Origin: Motiliproteus sp036964625
GTDB taxonomy: Bacteria; Pseudomonadota; Gammaproteobacteria; Pseudomonadales; Balneatricaceae
Direction: 5' to 3'
NCBI GenBank assembly: GCA_036964625.1
Contig: JBALTG010000001.1
Span: 54,939 to 118,938 of the forward strand
Length of the DNA: 64,000 nt
This document shows, piece after piece, positions 1 to 9,383 of the stretch. Under the pieces are notes generated by a model. That model was given only the letters and a program-made list of their open reading frames with translations, did no database searches and was not told the origin of the DNA. How positions within the stretch are numbered: the first letter of the stretch is position 1; every line of letters begins with the position of its first letter. The translations under genes were made by a program, and so were the position numbers.

Positions 1-1166
1 ACGGAGTTTTCGAACTTTTTTGTTATTCTTATTTTTTGTTATTCTTATTTTTTGTTCTTATTACTGAACTATATAGCAGAGAGCGTGCCAGAAATCGCAA
101 CATGCTGTTTTTGATAGGCTAAGAATATTTTCAGCCTAATGCCACCAGATAAGTGTCCGCTAAGCGCTACCTATACACCCACATCGGGTAACACTTAATG
201 GGTAGCAAGGTAACACTTCGGCACAGTCTGCTGTTCTTGCGCGCACAACGACCTCCCAGCAAGCGACGCCTGACAGGCGATCTACCGCGCTGGACCCACA
301 ACACAGGATCTATCGGGCCGAAGACGAGCATCAATGCAGCTGACGCAGGGGGATTTCAGACAAAGAAAAGCCGATCACCCCAGCTCCAGAACGCGCGTTT
401 CAAGAGTGCGATAATCGGCTCGGCTCCAGTTATTATTGTTGTTTGGGAGCGGTGTTTCGCAGAGCGCCATTATTATTGTTATTGCAGCGGCTGTTGCGGA
501 GTTTTCGAACTTTTTGTTATTCTTATTTTTTTTGTTCTTATTACTAAGCTATATAGCAGAGAGCGTGCCAATAAACGCAACATACTGTTTTTACAGGGTG
601 TCGGCATGCTTTCAGGCTAATGCCTCCAGATGATAATCCGCTAAGCGCTACCTATATACCCACATCGGGTAACACTTGATGGGTAGCAAGGTAACACTTC
701 GGCACAGGCCGCTTTGTTGCGCCCACAGCAACCTCCCAGCAAGCGACCCACAGCACTAGACCTGCGGCACAGGGCTTATCAGGCCTGGAGACGAGTACTA
801 ACATAACGGACGCAGAGGAATTTCAGACAAAGAAAAGCCGATCACCCCAGCTCAAGAACGCGAGGTTCCAGAGTGCGATAATCGGCTCGGCTCCAGTTAT
901 TATTATTGTTTGGGAGCGGTGTTTCGCAGAGCGCCATTATTATTGTTATTGCAGCGCCTATTGCGGAGTTTTCGAACTTTTTTGTTATTCTTATTTTTTT
1001 TGTTCTTATTGCTAATACATATAGCAGAGAGCGTGCCAATAAATGCAACGCGCTGTTTTTAAAGCGATAGCTGTATTTTAGGTATAAAACCATCTGATAA
1101 GCGCCCGCTAAGCGCTACCTATACACCCACATCGGGTAACACTTAATGGGTAGCAAGGTAACACTT
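1..1166. repeat. Tandem array, unit about 470-495 bp, at least 2.3 copies, running off the left edge
   Basis: The same segment recurs with its landmark CGGAGTTTTCGAAC at about 2, 497 and 964, so the spacings are 495 and 467 bp. Each copy has a T-rich run, then ATATAGCAGAGAGCGTGCCA, then CGCTAAGCGCTACCTATA, then a pair of GGTAACACTT motifs about 20 bp apart. Copies 1 and 2 continue through CAGACAAAGAAAAGCCGATC and GATAATCGGCTCGGCTCCAG; copy 3 stops near 1166. Open frames here are short, differ between copies and have no recognisable product, so I treat the region as noncoding. The copies differ by point changes and small indels, so they are not very recent. Function unknown. Confidence 0.85.
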
Positions 1167-1208
1167 TGATACGGCCCGCACTCTTGCGCGCACACTGCTC
1201 CGCCGCCG

Positions 1209-1868
1209 TTATGCCGACGCCTCGGGCTCCAATACAGGCTCCGGCTCCTGATCCAGGATCGGCAGCTGGGAATCGGCTTTGTTCATCGCTTCGAGCACCT
1301 TGAGCGCCGCGTAGGCATCATTCGCGGCGTACAGCAGCTGATTGCTTTTCAATTCAGGCAGCGCCCAATTAGAGGTCGATACGTGCTTGGACTTTTGAAA
1401 ACGCTGTTTCAACACGACCGCTATCGCCGCCTTGACCCCGATCTCCTTGCGATAGCCTTCGGCACGAAATAGCAGATTCAGATCCAGCAGAGCCCTGGGT
1501 TTGATAGCGAGCTTTCGCAGCAGGTGACCCCGATCCGATTTCAGCCCGAAACCCACCTTGACCAGCGTCGGCAATTGCAGCAATTCTGCGACCAGGGCAT
1601 GACAGGCGTCATGCTGTAGCTGAAAAATATAGGCCCTCTTCAGAGTCGTTAGCTGAATCACATGCGGGCCATCGGAGATCTGGCCGGGCCTGAAACAGGG
1701 CTTTGACTCGGTATCAAAGCCAACGTAACGACAGCGCGAAAGATCCGCTGCTGCCGCAACAAACTCGGCCTGGGTGGAGGGAACAATGATCTGCTCCAGA
1801 GTCAGGCCCGTAAACGGGGGCAGTAAGGCGATATCGGCTTTTGAGGGCGGTTCAAGCTTTTTGGTCAT
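1209..1868 (-). CDS. RNase D-like 3'-5' exonuclease domain protein
   Basis: Protein of 219 residues, essentially a single DEDD-type 3'-5' exonuclease domain as in RNase D and the WRN exonuclease family, expected to trim RNA or DNA 3' ends using two metal ions in the cytoplasm. Visible motifs are FDTES (residues 51-55, Exo I with D52 and E54), a central segment with GLKSD (D112, Exo II region) and YAAND (Y180 to D184), which is the Exo III YxxxD signature of the DEDDy type. It lacks the HRDC domains of full RNase D, which is about 370 residues, so it is a stand-alone version. The ATG start is followed by a low-complexity head before the domain. It lies alone between two repeat arrays. The fold is confident; the substrate is not. 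Confidence 0.8.
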   Translation of the reverse strand: MTKKLEPPSKADIALLPPFTGLTLEQIIVPSTQAEFVAAAADLSRCRYVGFDTESKPCFRPGQISDGPHVIQLTTLKRAYIFQLQHDACHALVAELLQLPTLVKVGFGLKSDRGHLLRKLAIKPRALLDLNLLFRAEGYRKEIGVKAAIAVVLKQRFQKSKHVSTSNWALPELKSNQLLYAANDAYAALKVLEAMNKADSQLPILDQEPEPVLEPEASA

Positions 1869-1966
1869 GGATGAGCCTAGGGTAGCGAACAGATAAAAAC
1901 AGTTGGCGCTAAATATGCGTTACCCTGCCGACATTTACCAGTCGCACGCCTCTCGGGACTGCAGCG

Positions 1967-2141
1967 CTCGTTAGGCAGCGGGTAGCTACGCCCTCAAGGC
2001 GGAGGAGCACTTCAGCCTGCGGCACTCGTTAGGCTGCGGGTAGCTACGCCCTCAAGGCGGAGGAGCGCTTCAGCCTGCGGCGTTCGTTAGGCTGCGGCAC
2101 TCGTTAGGCAGCGGGTAGGCGTGCCCTTAAGGCGGAGGAGG
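1967..2141. repeat. 58-bp tandem repeat array overlapping the 3' end of the downstream lipoprotein gene
   Basis: Units start with (C/T)TCGTTAGG at 1967, 2025 and 2083, a 58-bp period, followed by a partial unit from 2100. Each unit carries GCGGGTAGCTACGCCCTC and AAGGCGGAGGAGC. The last copy contains the stop codon and final codons of the leftward lipoprotein gene ending at 2127: its C-terminal Tyr-Pro-Pro-Pro-Pro-stop is encoded by the AAGGCGGAGGAGG segment, and other units keep a stop in the same phase (TGA instead of TAA). The array therefore looks like a multiplied gene terminus. No protein is predicted. Confidence 0.8.
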
Positions 2142-2675
2142 ATAGCGCTGCAGCACCGCCGCGACCGTCTCGGCGATAAAGACGTCGTGTTCAGCTGGGT
2201 TTTTAAACCCGCTCAGGCGCCGTTCCGCCACCCCCCGCCACAGCAACCGTCGCTCCGCCGGATCGAGCAGGTCGATCACCAGCGTCGCCTCCTTATACTC
2301 CTGAGACTGACCGCCGAGCAACTCCAGACCGTTGTGGCCACGGTGGCGCGAGTAGCTGCCCTCCAGCATAAAGAGATCCAGATCGACCATTTTTTCTATG
2401 CCGATCTGATAGCGGACCAAAATATCGGCCTCTGCGCGGTTAGCGGTTCGCAGGATACCGCGTACCAGAAGTTCGTTTTCAACCGCCAGTTCGACCCGCG
2501 CGCTGACCAGGGAGCTGTTGTAAATCGACGCCGGAGACAAATCGGCTGGCGAGGGCACCCAGTAGTAGTGGCCAACCTGGCTGAAATCATAGCCCGGCTG
2601 ATAGTCAACGCTGACCGGAATCATCGAGCAACCGGTGAGCAGTAGCAAAAAAAGAGAGAGCCGTAACGGGCGCAT
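2127..2675 (-). CDS. DUF4136-type outer-membrane lipoprotein
   Basis: Protein of 182 residues with a lipoprotein signal peptide: a basic start, a leucine-rich core and the lipobox LLTGC with acylated C16. The mature part (Tyr-Asp-Phe-Ser near residue 30, then a variable body and Asp-Leu-Leu-Asp followed by Leu-Leu-Trp-Arg-Gly) matches my memory of DUF4136 lipoproteins, whose function is unknown. No retention Asp follows the Cys (Ser is at +2), so outer-membrane sorting is expected. A strong GAGGAGG Shine-Dalgarno sits just upstream of the ATG (about 2681-2687). The stop codon lies inside the 58-bp repeat array. It is monocistronic and points away from sbcD. Family assignment is by pattern and moderately sure. 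Confidence 0.75.
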   Translation of the reverse strand: MRPLRLSLFLLLLTGCSMIPVSVDYQPGYDFSQVGHYYWVPSPADLSPASIYNSSLVSARVELAVENELLVRGILRTANRAEADILVRYQIGIEKMVDLDLFMLEGSYSRHRGHNGLELLGGQSQEYKEATLVIDLLDPAERRLLWRGVAERRLSGFKNPAEHDVFIAETVAAVLQRYPPPP

Positions 2676-2819
2676 GTTAAGTCCTCCTCATCTAATCAAT
2701 GCTTATATTATAAGCCAGCAAAATGCGCCACGGATTGCCGGACCGGCACAGTGAGTGCTGCATTGAACAAAAAACGTAGCATCTGGCGGCAGACAACGGT
2801 AGCGTGCGCACTACCGCTT

Positions 2820-2848
2820 TTAAGGACCGTACTCTTAAGGACCGTACC
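2820..2848 (+). promoter_or_regulatory. Duplicated Shine-Dalgarno segment before sbcD
   Basis: TTAAGGACCGTAC occurs twice with a 15-bp spacing, at about 2820 and 2835. The second copy places AAGG about 9 bases before the ATG at 2849, which fits an ordinary ribosome binding site. The first copy is a direct duplication and would serve only an improbable upstream in-frame start at 2804. This argues for 2849 as the sbcD start. Confidence 0.55.
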
Positions 2849-4012
2849 ATGCGCTTTATCCACAGCTCCGATTGGCATATAGGCCGCCAGTTTCACAATG
2901 TCTCACTGCTGCAGGACCAACAGCATGTCCTCGACCAGCTGCTGGCCTACATCGCCAGTGAGGCGGTTGATGCACTGGTGATCGCCGGTGATATCTACGA
3001 TCGCTCGGTCCCCCCGGCGGCGGCGGTGGAACTGCTGGACCAGGTATTGAACCAGGTCTGCGCGGAGATGGGCGTGCCGGTGATCCTGATTCCCGGCAAC
3101 CACGATGGCGCCGAACGACTGCGCTTCGGCGCGCGCCAGCTGCAACGTGCCGGGCTGCATATTATCGGTGATTTTGAACAGATGCTGACCCCGGTGACAC
3201 TGATCGATAAGGTCTCCCAGGCAGAGGTGCATTTTTTCGGCATCCCCTACAACGATCCGGCGCTGGTTCGCGATCGCTTTGCCACCGAGGCCTCCAGTCA
3301 CGATCAGGCCCATGCGTTCTTGATCGAGCAGATTAACGCGGTAAAAACAGCCGAGGTGCCGACGGTACTGATCAGTCACTGCTTTATCGATGGCGCGCAG
3401 CAATCCGAATCCGAACGGCCGCTGTCGATCGGCGGTGCCGACCGCGTCAGTTACGAGCCCTTTAAGCCCTTCGATTATGTCGCCCTGGGCCACCTGCACA
3501 GCCCGCAGTACAAAGGCGAGCCGCATATTCGCTACTCCGGTTCGATTCTTAAATACAGTTTCTCGGAGCAGCATCAAAACAAGGGGGTGACCCTGGTTGA
3601 GTTAGATAGTGGCGGCCACTGCAGCACCCGCCACCTGCCGCTGAAACCGCTGCGCGATATGCGCATCCTTGAGGGTGAACTGGCAACGCTGCTGGAACAG
3701 GGCAAGGTCGATCCCCACAGTGATGATTACCTGCTGGTACGGCTGACCGATCGCCATGCCATCCTCGACCCGATGGGAAAGCTACGCGCGGTCTACCCCA
3801 ACGTCCTCCACTTGGAAAAACCGGGCATGCTGGAGACCGGTGAACAACAAATGAGCCGGGATAAACTCAAACGCGGCGAGCTGGAGATGTTCCGCGATTT
3901 CTTCATCCAGGTCTCCGGACAAGCGCTGAGTCCGGATCAGGACGCCGCCCTGATTAACACCCTCAACGAGTTGCAGTGCACCGCCACCGTTCGCGAGGAG
4001 CCCCAGCGATGA
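2849..4012 (+). CDS. sbcD: Exonuclease subunit SbcD (Mre11-type nuclease)
   Basis: Protein of 387 residues from the chosen ATG. SbcD is the Mn-dependent calcineurin-fold nuclease of the SbcCD complex, which cleaves hairpins, cruciforms and protein-blocked DNA ends. All phosphoesterase motifs are present: DWHIG (D8, H10), GDIYD (47-51), GNHD (83-86), a conserved SHCF segment and GHLH. The length matches the family. I start at 2849 because residues from there match the family N-terminus, and because the 15 extra codons of the longer frame derive from a duplicated ribosome-binding segment. The stop overlaps the sbcC start as ATGA, so the two are translationally coupled. Confidence 0.95.
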   Translation: MRFIHSSDWHIGRQFHNVSLLQDQQHVLDQLLAYIASEAVDALVIAGDIYDRSVPPAAAVELLDQVLNQVCAEMGVPVILIPGNHDGAERLRFGARQLQRAGLHIIGDFEQMLTPVTLIDKVSQAEVHFFGIPYNDPALVRDRFATEASSHDQAHAFLIEQINAVKTAEVPTVLISHCFIDGAQQSESERPLSIGGADRVSYEPFKPFDYVALGHLHSPQYKGEPHIRYSGSILKYSFSEQHQNKGVTLVELDSGGHCSTRHLPLKPLRDMRILEGELATLLEQGKVDPHSDDYLLVRLTDRHAILDPMGKLRAVYPNVLHLEKPGMLETGEQQMSRDKLKRGELEMFRDFFIQVSGQALSPDQDAALINTLNELQCTATVREEPQR

Positions 4013-7000
4013 AGCCGCTCAAACTGACCCTGCAGGCCTTCGGCCCCTTTGCCACTACCGAACAGATCGACTTCAGCCTGCTGGGCGCTAATCCTCTGTT
4101 CCTGATCAACGGCCCGACCGGCGCCGGCAAGAGTTCGCTGCTGGACGCGATCTGCTTTGCGCTGTACGGCCAGACCACCGGTGCCGAGCGCGAACCGGCG
4201 CAGATGCGCTGCGATTACGCCGCTGCCGAGCTGCTGACCGAGGTGACGCTGGACTTTAGCCTGGGCCCTAAGTGCTACCGAATTCGCCGTGCAACGACCC
4301 AGGAGCGGCCTAAAGCGCGCGGGGAGGGCACCACCACCCAGCAGGCCGAGGCTCAACTATGGCGGTTGGATGACAGCCCCAACGGCTCGTTAATGGTGGC
4401 GAAAAAAGTCAACGAGGCGACCGAGCAGATTGAGCACCTTATCGGCCTCAACGTCGAACAGTTCCGCCAGGTGATGGTGCTGCCGCAGGGGAAATTCCGC
4501 GAGCTGCTGATGGCCGACTCCAAAGAGCGCGAGAAGATCTTTGGCCAGCTGTTCCAGACCCAGGTCTACCGGCGCATCGAGGAACGACTCAAAGCGCAGG
4601 CCGCAGGTATTCGGCAGTCGGTCGAGCAGCACCAGAATCAGATCAAAGGGCTGCTGGAGGGTGTTGAGGTTAACGCCGAAACCGAGGTCGACGCCGAACT
4701 GGACATCCTGGCGCCCCAGCTGGCGGCAGCCGTCGCGCTCAAACTCAGCGCCCTGGAGGCCCAGGCCCAGGCAAGCCGCGCTCAAGATCAGGCCCGCGCA
4801 CTGCTTGCACGCTTCGACAGCCAAGCCCTTAAGCAGCAGGAGCTAACCGCCAAGCAGGAGGCGGGCCCGGCCATCGAGGCGCAGCAGACCCGACTCGAAC
4901 TGGCCGCTGCCGCGCAGAAACTCAAGCCCAGGCATGAGCAGCTACAGTATCAAACCCAGCAACAGGCCCGCATTAACCAGCAACTCGGGACCTGTTCCGC
5001 AATCCTGGAGCAAGCCCGCCAGGGGCTGACGCAGGCGCAGGCGCAGCTCAGCGAGGCGACTCAAGCGCATGCTCAGGTCGATACCCTCAAGCGCCAACAA
5101 CTCGAACTGGAACAATACCAGGGCCGTATCCAGGCGCTGACCGATGCTCAAGCCGAAGCCGCGCGGCGCCAGCAGGCCAGCAACGCCAGTCGCGCACAAC
5201 TCCAGAGCCAGCAGCTCGCGCAGCAACAACTGCTCGATGAGCAGCTCCGCAGCGAAAACCAGGTAGCAGAACTCAACCGGGAGCTGGAATCGCTGGCACC
5301 GACCCAGATCGCACTCAATACGTTGCAGCAGCAGCTGCTGCAGCGCCAGGAGCTAGAAGCGCTGCGGCGTCACTACAAGGCCCTAGCGCTAAAACAACAA
5401 GCCGCGCAACAGCAGTATGAAACCAAGCGCGCCGAATCGGAATCCGTGCAAACCGCTACCCGCCAGTTAGAGCTGCGTTGGCATACCGGCCAGGCAGCGC
5501 TGCTGGCGGCTGAACTGAAGCAGGACCAGCCCTGTCCGGTCTGCGGTAGTATCGACCACCCCGCCGCCGCAGCCACCACGCCCGGTACCGAGCCGGTGAC
5601 CAGTGAGCAGCTGGACAGCCAACGTGCGGCGCAAACCTGTATCCTGGAGCAGCTGCAGGCAAGCCAGCAGGCGCTGGACTATGGCGCGCGCGATCTGGCC
5701 GATAACCTGGGCGCCGGACAGAAGCTGGCCGAGGTGATCGGTGCGCTGGCCACTCAGCCGCTCGCCGCGATTCAGTCCGACGTGGACCAGCGGCAACAGG
5801 CGCTGGCGACCCTGGCGACGCAGCAGCAACGCAAACAAACGCTGAGCCAGCGTATCGACGCGATCAAGCAGCAGCTGACCGCGCTGCGTGAACCGCTGAC
5901 GCGGCTCGAAACGCAGGCCGATCTGGATAAAACCAGCGATCTCGAAGCCCGCGCCCGTATCACCGAGCTGCAGCAGCAACTCCCCGAGGCCTATCGGGAT
6001 CGCGCGACGTTGCTGCAAGCGCTGAAGGCGATCGGTACCCAGCTCCAGGCATTAAACCAGGCGTTGGAGCGCGCTCAAACCGCCGTCACCCAGAGTCGTT
6101 CCGAGGTCGATAAAAGCGACGCTCAGTTGCAGGCGCTGAACCAGCAGCAACAACAGCTGGCGACTCAGTGCGAGACGGCAGAGAGCAACTGGCAGCTGGC
6201 GCTGCGGGACAGTCCCTTTGACCGCATCGAGTCGTTTCAGCAGGCGTTGCTCGATGATAGCCAGCAGCAACAGATCGCGTCTGAGATAGAAGCGTATCGA
6301 TCCGCGCTGAATAGCCTGATGGGCGCATTGGCGCTGTTGCAGCAGGAGCTGGCAGGCAAGACCCGCCCCGACCTGAGGATCATGGAAGCCGCCCTGGATG
6401 AAAAGACCAGCGTCTTTAACGGCGCCGATGAACACTGGCGTCAGCTGGATAAACGCCACAGCCAACTGCTCGGGGTGCAGCAAAAACTCCGGCGTGCGCA
6501 TCAGACCCACGCCGACCTCGAAGCGCAGTATGCGATCTTCGGTACCCTCAGCGAGGTCGCCAACGGCCAGACCGGCGACAAGATCAGCCTGCAGCGCTTC
6601 GTCCTCAGCGTGCTGCTCGACGATGTGCTGATCCAGGCCTCGCAGCGCCTCAGCCTGATGAGCAAGGGGCGTTATCAGCTGGTACGCAAAGAGGCGCGGG
6701 CCAAGGGCAACAAGGCTTCAGGATTGGAGTTGGAGGTCGAAGACGGGTACAGCGGCAATACCCGCAGCGTCGCAACGCTGTCCGGCGGTGAGTCCTTTAT
6801 GGCCGCGCTGGCACTGGCGCTGGGACTGTCCGATGTGGTGCAAGCGTATGCGGGCGGAATCAAGCTCGACACTCTGTTTATCGACGAAGGTTTCGGCAGT
6901 CTCGACCCCGAATCGCTGGACCTGGCGATCCGTACCCTGATCGATCTGCAAGCCAGCGGCCGCACCATCGGCATCATCTCCCACGTAGCGGAGCTGAAAG

Positions 7001-7071
7001 AGCAGATGGCGCTGCGCCTCGATGTGATCAGCGGCCGCCAGGGCAGCCGGGTGCAAACGGTCTGTGGCTAA
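4009..7071 (+). CDS. sbcC: Exonuclease subunit SbcC (SMC/Rad50-type ATPase)
   Basis: Protein of 1020 residues, the ATPase partner of SbcD. The N-terminal half-domain has Walker A GPTGAGKS (35-42). It is followed by long Gln/Ala-rich coiled coils broken near residue 509 by the zinc-hook CPVC, and a C-terminal half with the ABC signature LSGGES (about 924) and Walker B ending FIDEGFGSLD (about 960). Order and length are those of full SbcC. The start at 4009 is chosen over an upstream in-frame ATG because it gives the conserved MKPLKL beginning, has GAGGAG eight bases upstream (3995-4000), and overlaps the sbcD stop by four bases. The glutamine content of the coils is high. Together with SbcD it would process palindromes, which are plentiful in this window. 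Confidence 0.95.
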   Translation: MKPLKLTLQAFGPFATTEQIDFSLLGANPLFLINGPTGAGKSSLLDAICFALYGQTTGAEREPAQMRCDYAAAELLTEVTLDFSLGPKCYRIRRATTQERPKARGEGTTTQQAEAQLWRLDDSPNGSLMVAKKVNEATEQIEHLIGLNVEQFRQVMVLPQGKFRELLMADSKEREKIFGQLFQTQVYRRIEERLKAQAAGIRQSVEQHQNQIKGLLEGVEVNAETEVDAELDILAPQLAAAVALKLSALEAQAQASRAQDQARALLARFDSQALKQQELTAKQEAGPAIEAQQTRLELAAAAQKLKPRHEQLQYQTQQQARINQQLGTCSAILEQARQGLTQAQAQLSEATQAHAQVDTLKRQQLELEQYQGRIQALTDAQAEAARRQQASNASRAQLQSQQLAQQQLLDEQLRSENQVAELNRELESLAPTQIALNTLQQQLLQRQELEALRRHYKALALKQQAAQQQYETKRAESESVQTATRQLELRWHTGQAALLAAELKQDQPCPVCGSIDHPAAAATTPGTEPVTSEQLDSQRAAQTCILEQLQASQQALDYGARDLADNLGAGQKLAEVIGALATQPLAAIQSDVDQRQQALATLATQQQRKQTLSQRIDAIKQQLTALREPLTRLETQADLDKTSDLEARARITELQQQLPEAYRDRATLLQALKAIGTQLQALNQALERAQTAVTQSRSEVDKSDAQLQALNQQQQQLATQCETAESNWQLALRDSPFDRIESFQQALLDDSQQQQIASEIEAYRSALNSLMGALALLQQELAGKTRPDLRIMEAALDEKTSVFNGADEHWRQLDKRHSQLLGVQQKLRRAHQTHADLEAQYAIFGTLSEVANGQTGDKISLQRFVLSVLLDDVLIQASQRLSLMSKGRYQLVRKEARAKGNKASGLELEVEDGYSGNTRSVATLSGGESFMAALALALGLSDVVQAYAGGIKLDTLFIDEGFGSLDPESLDLAIRTLIDLQASGRTIGIISHVAELKEQMALRLDVISGRQGSRVQTVCG

Positions 7072-7087
7072 GCCCGCTCTTTGGCCA

Positions 7088-7112
7088 GCATGGCTGGGTT
7101 TAACAGCCATGC
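7088..7112 (+). terminator. Hairpin after sbcC
   Basis: GCATGGCTG (7088-7096) and CAGCCATGC (7104-7112) form a perfect 9-bp stem with a 7-base loop, 16 bases after the sbcC stop. There is no clear T-tract, so this may be a weak or factor-assisted terminator, or a processing or stability hairpin. Confidence 0.45.
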
Positions 7113-7206
7113 AAGGTGAACATTAAGTGGCATGCCTTAGCGCATGCTTTGACCTAACGTCGTGTATAAGGTGTAAAGTCCGGCCTTTAAACTCCAGAGA
7201 ATCATC

Positions 7207-8448
7207 ATGAACCGGAGCAACACTCACATAGGCAGCAGAGAGTTTATCTGCCTGATGGCCGCGCTTATGTCGCTTGTCGCCCTGGCGATCGATTCCATGC
7301 TACCGGCCTTGGATCAGATCGGCGCGAGCCTTGGCGTGCTTGATCCCAATGATAATCAACTGATCATTTCAACCCTCTTTCTTGGGATGGCAATGGGACT
7401 GATGCTCTACGGGCCGCTGTCGGATTCGTATGGCCGGAAGAACGCCATTTACCTGGGCATTTTGATTTTTCTGCTCGGTAATCTGATCTCTCTGTATTCT
7501 GAGAACCTCACCTTTATGCTGATTGGACGGCTGTGCCAGGGGTTTGGTGCGGCGGCTACTCGGGTCGTTTCCATAGCGATGATCCGGGACAAATTTGAAG
7601 GCAGAGAGATGGGCAAAGTGATGTCCCTTATCATGGTTTTTTTCGTGATGGTGCCCGCCATTGCACCCACACTCGGCCAGGGAATCCTGCTGTTTGCATC
7701 TTGGCGGGGCATTTTCTGGCTGCTGTTTTTTGCCGGGATCGGTGGCGTCTTATGGCTGCATTTTCGTCAACCTGAAACCCTGGCAAAGGAAAAGCGCCTG
7801 CGGTTCTCACTTTCAACCATTTTCGCGGGCGTGAAGGAGACGCTTAAACATCCGATTGCTCGTTATTACATGATCGCGGCGGGAATTATCTTTGGCTCAT
7901 TTGTTGGCTACTTGAGTTCTGCCCAGCAGGTTTTACAAATTCAATATCAGCTCGGTGAGACCTTTTCGCTGTATTTTGGTGCCCTTGCGTTAGCCATCGG
8001 TTTTTCATCGCTGGTTAATTCGAAGCTGGTCATGCGCTACCGCATGGACACACTGTGCTTCGCCGCCCTGACGCTTCTATCCATCGCGTCCACCCTGTTC
8101 TTTTTGTATGCGCAGGGCTTCGCAGGACAGCCGCCGTTGGCAACACTGATGGGGTATCTTGCGGTGACATTTTTTTGCTTAGGAATTCTTTTTGGAAATC
8201 TGAATACCCTGGCAGTACAGTCTCTCGGGCATATCGCCGGAGTCGCCACCTCCGTGATCAGCTCGATACAGACGTTGGTGTCGGTGGTCATTGGCAGCCT
8301 GATCGGGCAAGCGTTCGATGGCACGGTGCGGCCCATGGTCCTTGGCTTTCTCGTGTGTGGGATTTGCGCCTTGCTTATTCTGAGCTACGTGCGCAAAAAA
8401 CTGCCAGCGCTGAAGCAAGCCTCCGATCAGAAAACCGCCACGCGTTGA
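7207..8448 (+). CDS. MFS multidrug efflux transporter, Bcr/CflA type
   Basis: Protein of 413 residues with about 12 predicted membrane helices. It carries the major facilitator loop motif GPLSDSYGRKNA (after helix 2) and a long helix-5 region rich in Pro-Ala, as in Bcr/CflA-type drug:H+ antiporters (bicyclomycin, chloramphenicol, sulfonamide export in characterised members). Location is the inner membrane. The ATG at 7207 follows AGAGAATC, a poor ribosome site. It is followed after about 107 bp by a LysE/RhtB exporter in the same direction, and no regulator gene is adjacent. The subfamily is confident; the substrate cannot be read from sequence. Confidence 0.85.
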   Translation: MNRSNTHIGSREFICLMAALMSLVALAIDSMLPALDQIGASLGVLDPNDNQLIISTLFLGMAMGLMLYGPLSDSYGRKNAIYLGILIFLLGNLISLYSENLTFMLIGRLCQGFGAAATRVVSIAMIRDKFEGREMGKVMSLIMVFFVMVPAIAPTLGQGILLFASWRGIFWLLFFAGIGGVLWLHFRQPETLAKEKRLRFSLSTIFAGVKETLKHPIARYYMIAAGIIFGSFVGYLSSAQQVLQIQYQLGETFSLYFGALALAIGFSSLVNSKLVMRYRMDTLCFAALTLLSIASTLFFLYAQGFAGQPPLATLMGYLAVTFFCLGILFGNLNTLAVQSLGHIAGVATSVISSIQTLVSVVIGSLIGQAFDGTVRPMVLGFLVCGICALLILSYVRKKLPALKQASDQKTATR

Positions 8449-8513
8449 GCGGGCATGATTAATAGTCATACCCGGCATCTCGCATTTGCATTTGCATTTC
8501 ACCCATTGCCATT

Positions 8514-8532
8514 GCACCAGTTAGACTGGTGC
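8514..8532 (+). promoter_or_regulatory. Perfect inverted repeat between two exporter genes
   Basis: GCACCAGT (8514-8521), loop TAG, ACTGGTGC (8525-8532): an 8-bp perfect dyad 24 bases upstream of the rhtB-like ATG. It is preceded by three GCATTT direct repeats (about 8482-8499). No T-run follows, so I favour an operator or a leader hairpin over a terminator. This is inference from symmetry only. Confidence 0.4.
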
Positions 8533-8555
8533 CTGCAACGTTTTGAGATCCAAAC

Positions 8556-9164
8556 ATGAGCCTGAGCGTCTGGTTTTCCCTCGTCATTATTTGCCTCCTT
8601 GGGGCCATATCCCCAGGGCCGAGTGTGGTCGTGGTGTTGCGTCACAGCCTGAGCAACGGCCGCTTGCACGGTATTCTAGCCGCGCTCGCGCATACGCTGG
8701 GAGTGGCCACCTGGGCGATATTGACGATTTCAGGACTGGCGTTGCTGGTGACCGAAACGCCCTTGCTGTTTAGCGTGATCACCTATACCGGAGCGGGTTA
8801 TTTAGCCTGGATCGGAGTCAAAGCGCTGCAGTCCAAGGGCCAACGATTCCTCCAGACCCGCACATCCAGGGCACCTCTGTCCGCAGCGGTTAGGGACGGC
8901 GCGACGGTTGCCCTGTTGAATCCGAAGCTGGCGATCTTCTTTATTGCCCTGTTTTCACAGTTTATCTCTGCGGAGATGGCCCTGGCCGAGCAATGGATCA
9001 CCGTGGCAACCGTGACCACCATCGATGGCCTTTGGTACCTTTGCGTTGCGATCATCTTGTCCAACTCGCGCGTGATAGAGCAGCTGCAAAAGCAATCGGT
9101 GCTTATCGACAGAATCAGCGGCGTGGTCTTGCTCGGATTGGCCTTGAGGGTGATCACTCTTTAG
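8556..9164 (+). CDS. LysE/RhtB family amino-acid or metabolite exporter
   Basis: Protein of 202 residues with five to six membrane helices. The N-terminal signature GAISPGPS (about residues 16-23), the following run of four Val residues, and a later NPKLAIFF segment are typical of the LysE/RhtB superfamily. These proteins export amino acids such as lysine, threonine, homoserine lactone or cysteine across the inner membrane. The length equals the family norm. The ATG follows GAGATCC and a dyad element. It may be cotranscribed with the upstream MFS exporter. The substrate is not inferable. Confidence 0.85.
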   Translation: MSLSVWFSLVIICLLGAISPGPSVVVVLRHSLSNGRLHGILAALAHTLGVATWAILTISGLALLVTETPLLFSVITYTGAGYLAWIGVKALQSKGQRFLQTRTSRAPLSAAVRDGATVALLNPKLAIFFIALFSQFISAEMALAEQWITVATVTTIDGLWYLCVAIILSNSRVIEQLQKQSVLIDRISGVVLLGLALRVITL

Positions 9165-9383
9165 GCCCCTTTGAGCCTGAATTAAATCCTTAATTAAACC
9201 CAGATCACGGCACTGGTCCCTTTATAACCGCACCTTAGGAGCTAGCAGCGGTTTTTAAGCCGCTGATATCAGGAGATAGCCACTAGACTACTTTCAGTCA
9301 CTGAATTAAAGATGCGGTAACAGCAGGAACCATTATCGACGGAATGACTCATAGGCTCAGACATTTGGGGACCCTTGAATCTT

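Noticed and set aside
198..1093. Short frames in the left-edge array
   Set aside because: They differ between repeat copies, have no ribosome sites, and are interrupted by indels between copies.
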